A stretch of DNA of 5,087 nucleotides from an uncultured Phycisphaerales bacterium (GTDB lineage: Bacteria; Planctomycetota; Phycisphaerae; Sedimentisphaerales; Anaerobacaceae): assembly GCA_937927975.1 (NCBI GenBank), contig CALEZT010000184.1:1-5087 (forward strand). The letters run 5' to 3'. The position numbers and the translations under genes are program-made. The notes below the pieces were generated by a model. That model was not told the origin of the DNA. It saw nothing but the letters and a program-made list of their open reading frames with translations, and made no database searches. Shown piece by piece: positions 1 through 5,087 of this stretch. Each line of letters starts with the position of its first letter. The stretch's first letter is position 1.

Positions 1-46
1 ACCACCGAGATCTACACTCTTTCCCTACACGACGCTCTTCCGATCT
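1..46 (+). other. Illumina P5/TruSeq adapter remnant (artefact)
   Basis: These bases match the 3' part of the standard Illumina P5/TruSeq universal adapter exactly and end in its diagnostic GACGCTCTTCCGATCT. The match stops at base 46, and the coding sequence of the large gene begins immediately afterwards. This is library-preparation sequence, not genomic DNA. Translating it in frame with the large gene gives the familiar adapter peptide containing FPTRRSSDL. The minus strand gives the equally familiar IGRASCRERV. Neither should be read as protein. Confidence 0.97.
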
Positions 47-47
47 G

Positions 48-3000
48 CAATCCCGGCGTCAGGACCTGGGCGATGACCAGGACTACACGCGAGATGCGGT
101 ATGGAACCAGGTCCAGGCCGTCTTGTGGACAATCATTAACCGGGCAATGCCACCAGAACAACTGCAGCGGCGTTTCGATGCTGCGGGACCGGATGGTTCG
201 CCACCAGCCATTGTCCGGTTCCAAGCGTCCGCCACCGAACAGGAAATCTGGCACGGCGCGCTCCGTGTGCCGGATGCTCGGGAGCATGTGCTGGCGTTTT
301 TCCGGCAGATCGAGAACCTCGCCGCCTTCTCCGACCCGAAGCAGATCAAGGACTTCGTTGGCGTGAATCCGTCCGGTAGCGTTGCGGTCGCACTCCGAAC
401 CGAGCAAGACCGGTTGAAGGCGGAGCTTCGCCAGCGGCTGGGCAGTGCGAACGTTCTCCGCAACGAGGCCCCCGCCTGGTTGGTGGAGGCCCAGGACGAT
501 CAGGGCGGCCGAACCGCCGATGTCACGACGGGGCACTTGGTGCAGCTTTGCGCCGATGTGGTAAGCCGGCTGTCGGAGATCATCCAAGGTCAGATCGATG
601 AGTATTGGCATAATACCGCACAAGCTTCCACGGACCGGGCCGCACGCGAACTGGAAATCGAGCAGTGCGAATACGAACGGTTCGCCAAGGAGCGTGGCGG
701 TGAGGAATCGTTTGTCGGCCGGCAAGTCGAGTTGCAGACCATTCTCGACTACGTGGGGAGCAATTCCCGTTGGCCCTTGGTGATCCACGGGGCTTCCGGC
801 TGCGGAAAGACCGCCTTGTTGGCGCGCGCGTCTCAAGAAGTGGCAAAGACCCGAAAACGGGTCGAACGCTTCATCGGCGTGGCGCCACGGTCGTCTGACC
901 TCCGTTCGCTGCTCAGCAGTCTCTGCCAGGAACTGCGGCAGCGGAACCCGCGCGCTGACGCGCTTCCTAACGAGATCAAGGAGTTACGCGACGAATTCTC
1001 CCAGCATTTGCAGGCCGCCACGGCGGAGCAACCACTGATCCTGTTTCTGGACGCCCTCGACCAACTTGCCGATGCCAACAATGGCCGGCTGCTGAACTGG
1101 CTGCCGCTTGGCTCGTTGCCGGCCCACGTGAAGCTCGTTGTCTCCTGCTTGTCCGACCGGGCCACCGGTGATCCGGCCGGCCAACCGTACGCCGAACTCC
1201 AGCGGCGCCCAATCCCGGCCGAGAACTTCATCAACCTGGACGTTCTCTCGGAGGCCGAAGCTCGCTTGTTGCTTTTCGACCGGTGGCTCCCCAAGGCGGG
1301 CCGCAAGGTCAGTGAAGATCAGCGGGCGCGAATCGAGCAACGCCTTGCATCTCCGGCCTGCCGCCAGCCGATCTACCTGAAACTGCTCTCCGACGAAGTC
1401 CAACTCTGGCATTCCTACGACTCGGCCTCGGTGCCGGGCGAGAGCGTCCCCGCGCTTCTCAAACAACTCTTCGACCGGTTGAGCCAGCCGGCAAACCACG
1501 GTCCGCTGTTGGTGAACCGCGTGCTGGGTTATCTGTCCGCCTCCCGGCACGGATTGGCGGAGAACGAGATTCTGGAGGTCCTGTTCGCTGACCCTGAGTA
1601 CCGGGCCAAGCTCAACGAAGCTACCGAACAGGCCCGGCATGAGCTGCCGCCCAATGCCAAGCGCATTCCGATTGCGCTGTGGTCCCGGCTCCGGTTTGAC
1701 CTTGCCTCTTACCTCAGCGAACGCGCCGCACCCGGCGCCAATGTGCTGACGTTCTACCACCGGCAAATAGCGGCATGGGCGCGACAACGCTTCGCAGAAG
1801 CGTTCGATCTGGGTTGGCAACCGCACGCGCTGCTGGCCGACTACTTTGATGCGCAGGATAGCTTCTCAGAATCGCTCACAGAACAACAGGCGCGCGCGAA
1901 GCGACTGCCACCGTCACCACGATCGACCAACGCGCGGAAGGCGGACGAGCTCCCATGGCAGCGTCTTGAAGCAGCAAAACGATCAGGGGAATGGGAGGCA
2001 TTGGAAGAACTCCTCACCAATGTATTGTTCCTTGAAGCCAAGGTCGAAGCGGGCATGGTTTCCGATCTCGCTGCTGATTTCGCGCGCACACTGGCTGTGC
2101 TGCCGTCAGTCCGCAGGAAGTGGCGCATCCTCAGTTTGCTCGCAGAAGCTCTTCGCCGCGACATCCATTTTATCGGGTGGTATCCGACGACTCTGTTTCA
2201 GTGCCTTTGGAATTCGTGTTGGTGGCTCGACCACGGCAGGGAAGATGGGGTTTCGCATGAGGACAGTGACGATCCGACCTTTGCCTCGCGTCTTCTTGCG
2301 GCCGCACACTTGAAGGAAGCGAAGCAACCGGGTTTTCTGTGGGTGAGGTCCCTGCGACCTCCCGAAAATGCAGTTGGCTGCGGCCAGATGCTCGCCCTTC
2401 GAGGCAGAGGCTCGCCCATCGCTTGCAGTGCAGTTCCTGCATGCCTCGCGTGCACGAACACGTTCAGGGCTATAGAAATATGGGATCTGTCCAGAGCGGA
2501 GCTCTTGTATGTGTTGCCGTTCCACGTTTCCGACACAATGGTGTATTCGACCGCCATTGCGCTCAGCCCAGACGGAAGGTTCCTTGCGCAGGCGACTAAT
2601 TACTCACATGAGTTGCGACTCGTTAATGTAGAAAATGGAGAGTTACTTTGGCGCACAACGGATACGCTCGACACCCGTATCGACTTTCTGTCATTCAAGG
2701 CGGACGGACGCCAACTGGTCTGCGCTGGCGGTGACCTTCTTGCTGTCTTGGAAGTTAGCAGCGGCGAAATCCTCACCCGTTCACGTGGGGAGCGCTACGA
2801 TCGAATCGCTTGTTTGCCAAGTCTCGCCAGGATCGCCTGCACGGCGCGGACGAAACGGAGAGTGCTCTTGCCAGATGGGAGTGTCGAAAGAGACTTCCCC
2901 TCCTCGGAGGTGGATCTGACATCAATCGCCATTGCGCCGGACGGTTCCAAAGTGGCCACCGGCAACCGCGCCGGAGAGATTGAGGTATTCAGCCTGCCCA

Positions 3001-4400
3001 ACGCCGAATGCACACGCAAGCTTGGGTGGCCGGATGCGAAAGCTGCAGTGACCGCGCTTAGCTTCACTGCTGCAGGGGACGGGTTAATCGTTGGGCGAGA
3101 CGATGGTGTCGTCCAAATCACTGATAACGCAGGTCTACTGCTTTCTGACAACAGGTTTCACCGATGCGGCGTTGAACAGGCGGTGTTGGCGTCGACAGCA
3201 GGCTTGGTGATCACTGGGTCTACAGATTCAATCGCGGCTTGGTCCGCGCCCATGAGCCCACATCGCAACAAGGCGAGGCGGGTTGATCATCGCGAACCCG
3301 TGAATGGAATTGCTTACTCGGAAGATGGCACGGAGATCGCCAGCGTTTCTGCTTGCGAACTGAGACTGTGGGAAGCCAAAACCGGGAAGCACGTGGGAGC
3401 TTGGCCTTTACTCCTGCCAGCACCTGCGCGCCGGCCCCATGACTTGAGCGATGGAATCCTTGTTCGCTACAATAAGGCCAAGCAGCGGATTATCGTCGCG
3501 ACTTGGTCGGAGACGTCTGGAGACGGCATAGCCCTGGTAGTGATCAAGCTTCCTGAAGCGTCCACCATGCTTCGCCTCGAGGCGCCGACGAGTGGCTCTA
3601 AGGCCGACAAAGATGTTCTAGTTGGCTTCGATGTTCCGGACTTATCGGATGTGTTCATTACTTGGTCACGGAGAACCTTGACGGTCTGGGATATCGATAT
3701 GGCCCAAGTCATTCGCGAAGTTCAGCATTCGCATGACCGCGACAATATCATCTGCGGCGCAGTCAGCCCTGACGGCAGGTTTGTGGCGACGGGCGGGGAC
3801 GACGGAGTTGTCCGTATCTGGTCACTGCTAACGGGCTCCTGCGACGGTGCCTTTTCACGGCACAACAAGCCCGTATACCTGATTAGATGGGCACGAAGCG
3901 GGAGATCTGTCGTGAGCGTGTCGGGTGATGGTCTGATATGCGTATGGGACGCTGCGCATCAATGCGAACTTCACCGGTTCCAGCACACTAATATTCACGA
4001 CGAGTTTTCGGCGGTGAGCGCACTGGCCATATCGGACGATGAAGGATATGTGGTATCAGTGGGCACGTCGAGACCTCGATTTACCTCTCTCGAGACTTTG
4101 GCAAAAGTGTGGGACTTGGAGAACGGCAAATTGGCTGAAGAGAATAAAGGGCTCGGCGTCGCCTACGGAAGGCTGGCCGAGAGTTTTGCTCGCGAATTCG
4201 GTGTGTCGGCGGACGAATTTGGCGTCATTATAACACGCCAAAGGGGAGGGCTTACAATCGGAAGACTCCCTGACGCCTTCGCTGACGTATCGGTGATGCG
4301 ACCGGACGGCCAGGGATTCGCTATATCGAGTGGCCCGAGTATTGAGATCTACGAGATTGAACATGGAGCCCCAAACCTGTCCGACGTGATCGTTCGGTGA
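48..4400 (+). CDS. DUF4062-NACHT-WD40 STAND ATPase, NLR-like (5' partial)
   Basis: Predicted large cytoplasmic signal-transducing NTPase. The frame is open from the first genomic codon to TGA at 4398-4400, giving 1450 visible residues with the true start missing. A TTG at 123 could be called as a start, but family-like sequence continues upstream of it, so I treat the gene as truncated. Counting from base 48, residues 60-91 (ASATEQEI...VPDAREHVLAFF) match the segment that follows the DUF4062 core in bacterial DUF4062 proteins. FVGR (222-225) leads into a NACHT/STAND NTPase with Walker A GASGCGKT (248-255), Walker B LILFLDALD (330-338) and a sensor-like strand KLVVSCLSD (from 362). An alpha-helical region spans roughly 430-770. 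About 13-14 WD40 blades follow from about 782 to the end. No signal peptide or membrane segment is visible. WD40 regions usually act as sensors and NACHT as an NTP-driven oligomerisation switch. An antiphage or cell-suicide role is inference only. Codon use changes between the NACHT and WD40 halves. Confidence 0.93.
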   Translation, partial: QSRRQDLGDDQDYTRDAVWNQVQAVLWTIINRAMPPEQLQRRFDAAGPDGSPPAIVRFQASATEQEIWHGALRVPDAREHVLAFFRQIENLAAFSDPKQIKDFVGVNPSGSVAVALRTEQDRLKAELRQRLGSANVLRNEAPAWLVEAQDDQGGRTADVTTGHLVQLCADVVSRLSEIIQGQIDEYWHNTAQASTDRAARELEIEQCEYERFAKERGGEESFVGRQVELQTILDYVGSNSRWPLVIHGASGCGKTALLARASQEVAKTRKRVERFIGVAPRSSDLRSLLSSLCQELRQRNPRADALPNEIKELRDEFSQHLQAATAEQPLILFLDALDQLADANNGRLLNWLPLGSLPAHVKLVVSCLSDRATGDPAGQPYAELQRRPIPAENFINLDVLSEAEARLLLFDRWLPKAGRKVSEDQRARIEQRLASPACRQPIYLKLLSDEVQLWHSYDSASVPGESVPALLKQLFDRLSQPANHGPLLVNRVLGYLSASRHGLAENEILEVLFADPEYRAKLNEATEQARHELPPNAKRIPIALWSRLRFDLASYLSERAAPGANVLTFYHRQIAAWARQRFAEAFDLGWQPHALLADYFDAQDSFSESLTEQQARAKRLPPSPRSTNARKADELPWQRLEAAKRSGEWEALEELLTNVLFLEAKVEAGMVSDLAADFARTLAVLPSVRRKWRILSLLAEALRRDIHFIGWYPTTLFQCLWNSCWWLDHGREDGVSHEDSDDPTFASRLLAAAHLKEAKQPGFLWVRSLRPPENAVGCGQMLALRGRGSPIACSAVPACLACTNTFRAIEIWDLSRAELLYVLPFHVSDTMVYSTAIALSPDGRFLAQATNYSHELRLVNVENGELLWRTTDTLDTRIDFLSFKADGRQLVCAGGDLLAVLEVSSGEILTRSRGERYDRIACLPSLARIACTARTKRRVLLPDGSVERDFPSSEVDLTSIAIAPDGSKVATGNRAGEIEVFSLPNAECTRKLGWPDAKAAVTALSFTAAGDGLIVGRDDGVVQITDNAGLLLSDNRFHRCGVEQAVLASTAGLVITGSTDSIAAWSAPMSPHRNKARRVDHREPVNGIAYSEDGTEIASVSACELRLWEAKTGKHVGAWPLLLPAPARRPHDLSDGILVRYNKAKQRIIVATWSETSGDGIALVVIKLPEASTMLRLEAPTSGSKADKDVLVGFDVPDLSDVFITWSRRTLTVWDIDMAQVIREVQHSHDRDNIICGAVSPDGRFVATGGDDGVVRIWSLLTGSCDGAFSRHNKPVYLIRWARSGRSVVSVSGDGLICVWDAAHQCELHRFQHTNIHDEFSAVSALAISDDEGYVVSVGTSRPRFTSLETLAKVWDLENGKLAEENKGLGVAYGRLAESFAREFGVSADEFGVIITRQRGGLTIGRLPDAFADVSVMRPDGQGFAISSGPSIEIYEIEHGAPNLSDVIVR
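711..1170 (+). other. NACHT/STAND NTPase core (domain within the large gene)
   Basis: This is the nucleotide-binding core of the large protein. It starts with an FVGR motif typical of the entry to STAND ATPases. Walker A (GASGCGKT) is encoded at 789-812. Walker B (LILFLDALDQ), at 1035-1064, has the acidic pair Asp-Ala-Leu-Asp after four hydrophobic residues, the NACHT-like form in which a small residue follows the first Asp. A strand ending in Ser-Cys-Leu-Ser-Asp near 1131-1157 fits the sensor-1 position. The P-loop lysine and threonine and the Walker B aspartates are intact, so NTP binding and hydrolysis are plausible. Boundaries are approximate. Confidence 0.88.
2391..4380 (+). other. WD40 beta-propeller region, about 13-14 blades (domain within the large gene)
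   Basis: This C-terminal sensor region repeats the pattern of hydrophobic strand, S-P-D-G-like turn, strand, G-D-D-G-like turn, then (I/V)W(D/S) at roughly 40-residue spacing. The most canonical blade is encoded near 3744-3830 (AVSPDGRFVATGG followed by VVRIWSLLTG). Others include ALSPDGRFLAQA near 2560 and IAPDGSKVATGN near 2935. Several blades are degenerate, especially those near 2800-2900, 3120-3250 and 3470-3560. A count of 13-14 by eye fits two seven-bladed propellers, but the exact number and boundaries need profile searches. Such propellers usually bind protein or peptide ligands; the ligand here is unknown. Confidence 0.85.
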
Positions 4401-4631
4401 GCATTTCTCTCGCCGCTCTGAAGCTGTTCATGCGGCAAGTGCCTCGGCTTGATTTCGGACGCCGCCAGATGCCGCTGGTGGTGGGGAGCGGGAAATCCGC
4501 CGCCACAGAGCAGGATTCAGTTGGAGAACGCCGAATCTGTTTTCGCCGACGAAAGCACCTACGAGGCGGAGCTGGCATTCAGTCGCGCCATCGACGCTGC
4601 CTCACAAGATTGGAAGAAGGCAGAAGAATGA
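4397..4631 (+). pseudogene. Possible small coupled gene with apparent frameshift
   Basis: I do not recognise this family. GTG at 4397 overlaps the preceding TGA as GTGA, typical of translational coupling. The GTG frame begins with plausible protein (SISLAALKLFMRQVPRLDFG, then RRQMPLVV), but after about 4500 it turns into an Arg/Cys-rich shadow. From about 4520 the next frame becomes protein-like instead (QLENAESVFADESTYEAELA, then FSRAIDAASQDWKKAEE), an acidic, probably helical tail ending at TGA 4629-4631. Removing one G from the GGGG at 4483-4486 joins the halves into a protein of about 77 residues. The break could be a sequencing error, a real mutation or programmed frameshifting. The gene would end 9 bases before the next start, supporting a real operon member. 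Alternatively the stretch is non-coding and the resemblance is chance. Confidence 0.4.
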
Positions 4632-4640
4632 AAGCGGAAT

Positions 4641-5087
4641 ATGGACCGTCGTGAATTGAGATTTCGTGTCTTCGTCAGCTCGACCTTCAACGATCTGAAG
4701 GCTGAGCGGAATGCGCTGGAGTGGGGCGTGTTCCCCCGCTTGCGCGAGTACTGTCAGAAACACGGTGGCCGGTTCCAGGCGATTGACTTACGCCGGGGCA
4801 TCTCTGAGGCATCGTTCATTATGCTCGGTGGGTGCCTTCGACCCACACTCGTAGGAGAATTGCCTATGGGTCATGAGTCTGCAGAGACTGAAACGCTGCC
4901 TTCTCGAAGACTCGAAAACCATGTCTCCAAAATGACTCTACTCGCGCCAACTTCGGCAAAGATCGGCGGGAATAGGACCCCTGTCAAGCACAAAAGAACG
5001 CGGTTTTCGCGATTTATCGGTCGGGGCATAGTACGGGTTGTCCGTTTACCCCGCGTGATTCCATGGAAATCGGCATGTAAAAGGGAC
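4641..5087 (+). CDS. Second DUF4062 protein: N-terminal part, then unrelated sequence (3' open)
   Basis: ATG at 4641 opens a frame that runs to the window edge without a stop. Residues 1-57 are a classic DUF4062 N-terminus: RFRVFVSSTFNDLKAERNAL, then VFPRLREYCQ, then RFQAIDL and a GISEA segment. DUF4062 is a domain of unknown function found at the front of NACHT, TPR and WD40 proteins, including animal NWD1 and TEP1. After codon 57 (about base 4811) the expected continuation (typically an EEA...DQQ-type stretch and a Cys-containing helix) is absent in all three frames. The remaining residues, including GGCLRPTLVGELP and an Arg/Lys-rich tail, look non-homologous. The position where the family usually has Trp in DLRWG is Arg here (CGG versus TGG). 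The gene is therefore probably interrupted or decayed. No good ribosome site sits at normal distance: AAGAAGG at 4614-4620 is 20 bases upstream, so coupling to the small upstream frame is likely. Confidence 0.75.
   Translation, partial: MDRRELRFRVFVSSTFNDLKAERNALEWGVFPRLREYCQKHGGRFQAIDLRRGISEASFIMLGGCLRPTLVGELPMGHESAETETLPSRRLENHVSKMTLLAPTSAKIGGNRTPVKHKRTRFSRFIGRGIVRVVRLPRVIPWKSACKRD
4828..4846. other. Short perfect hairpin near the DUF4062 breakpoint
   Basis: GTGGGT at 4828-4833 and ACCCAC at 4841-4846 form a perfect 6-base stem around a 7-base loop (GCCTTCG). It lies about 17 bases to the right of the point where DUF4062 similarity ends. There is no following T run, so it is not a convincing intrinsic terminator. 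It could be a secondary-structure target for insertion, part of an element end, or chance. Confidence 0.35.
4962..5087 (+). repeat. Pair of similar direct motifs (ATCGGC ... GGAC)
   Basis: Copy 1 lies at 4962-4981 and copy 2 at 5069-5087, cut by the window edge. They share ATCGGC at the left, an A-rich middle and GGAC at the right, but differ by about two bases in length and several substitutions. A weaker third candidate, ATGTCTCCAAAATGACTC, lies at 4921-4938. The spacing of roughly 107 bases and the same orientation fit multiple transposase-binding repeats in one transposon end, but the similarity is low enough that chance is possible. Confidence 0.3.

Larger units (their letters stand above)
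4812..5087. mobile_element. Possible end of an IS21-like insertion element (continues past window)
   Basis: DUF4062 similarity stops at about 4811 inside a conserved domain, as expected for an insertion or a chimeric join. Two motifs, ATCGGCGGGAATAGGACCCC at 4962-4981 and ATCGGCATGTAAAAGGGAC at 5069-5087, resemble from memory the ATCGGC...AAAAGGGACC repeats found inside IS21-family ends. Both point to the right, placing the body of the element beyond 5087. No istA or istB coding sequence is visible, the exact terminus is not identified, and a target duplication cannot be seen with only one side present. Contigs often end inside multicopy elements, which fits. A misassembly is the main alternative. 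Confidence 0.3.

Noticed and set aside
123..125. TTG as the true start of the large gene
   Set aside because: In-frame, family-like sequence continues upstream to the adapter junction, and there is no ribosome site before this TTG. The gene is truncated by the contig end.
12..836. Long minus-strand open frame of 274 codons ending in IGRASCRERV
   Set aside because: It runs into the adapter and ends in a well-known adapter-derived peptide. It lies opposite the well-supported large gene and is a GC-rich shadow frame.
984..1826. Minus-strand open frame of 280 codons
   Set aside because: It lies antisense to the NACHT and helical region, which has intact Walker motifs. It has no recognisable domain and reflects high GC at third positions of the plus-strand gene.
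4828..4846. Rho-independent terminator
   Set aside because: The stem is only 6 bases and is not followed by a T run.
4827..4850. Group II intron 5' end (GUGYG-like) at the breakpoint
   Set aside because: The sequence reads GTGGG/GTGCC and lacks the conserved continuation. No intron domains or reverse transcriptase are visible.
4970..4990. TTGACA-like -35 box on the minus strand (4982-4987)
   Set aside because: No acceptable -10 box is found at 16-18 bases spacing, so a promoter is not supported.
4871..5086. Minus-strand frame open from the right edge to a TGA at 4871-4873
   Set aside because: There is no recognisable protein similarity and no start or ribosome site in view. The length is compatible with chance.

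Overview
This 5087-base window looks like a whole short contig from a GC-rich bacterium, probably an environmental or metagenomic assembly. Bases 1-46 match the 3' part of the Illumina P5/TruSeq adapter exactly, so the left edge is an untrimmed library artefact and true sequence starts at about base 47. No phylogenetic marker is present. Large DUF4062/STAND ATPases of this kind are widespread in environmental bacteria, so the taxon cannot be fixed from this sequence.

Layout: (1) 1-46, adapter. (2) 48-4400 (+), one very large gene without its 5' end. Its 1450 visible residues run from the tail of a DUF4062-type N-terminal module, through a NACHT/STAND P-loop NTPase and an alpha-helical linker, to a long WD40 region of about 13-14 blades. 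This is a bacterial NLR-like signalling protein with the domain order of the eukaryotic NWD1/TEP1 family. (3) 4397-4631 (+), a possible small gene whose start overlaps the large gene's stop in a GTGA arrangement. It appears to carry a +1 frame disruption near a G run at about 4483-4486. (4) 4641 onward (+), the start of a second DUF4062 protein with a textbook N-terminus. (5) At about 4811 the DUF4062 similarity stops inside the domain and unrelated sequence begins. Two weakly similar motifs near the right edge resemble the end repeats of IS21-family insertion sequences, so the gene may be interrupted by a mobile element lying mostly beyond the window.

How the parts may work together (inference): the tight packing (4-base overlap, then a 9-base gap, all on one strand) suggests an operon of two DUF4062 proteins with a small protein between them. 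In proteins of this design the WD40 propellers would sense a ligand, the NACHT module would switch and oligomerise on NTP binding, and the DUF4062 module would transmit or execute the output. Such a locus is a candidate biological-conflict or antiphage system, but nothing here proves that role. Codon third-position GC falls sharply between the NACHT and WD40 halves of the large gene, as expected if the sensor half has a separate history. No RNA genes, CRISPR arrays or convincing promoters or terminators were seen.
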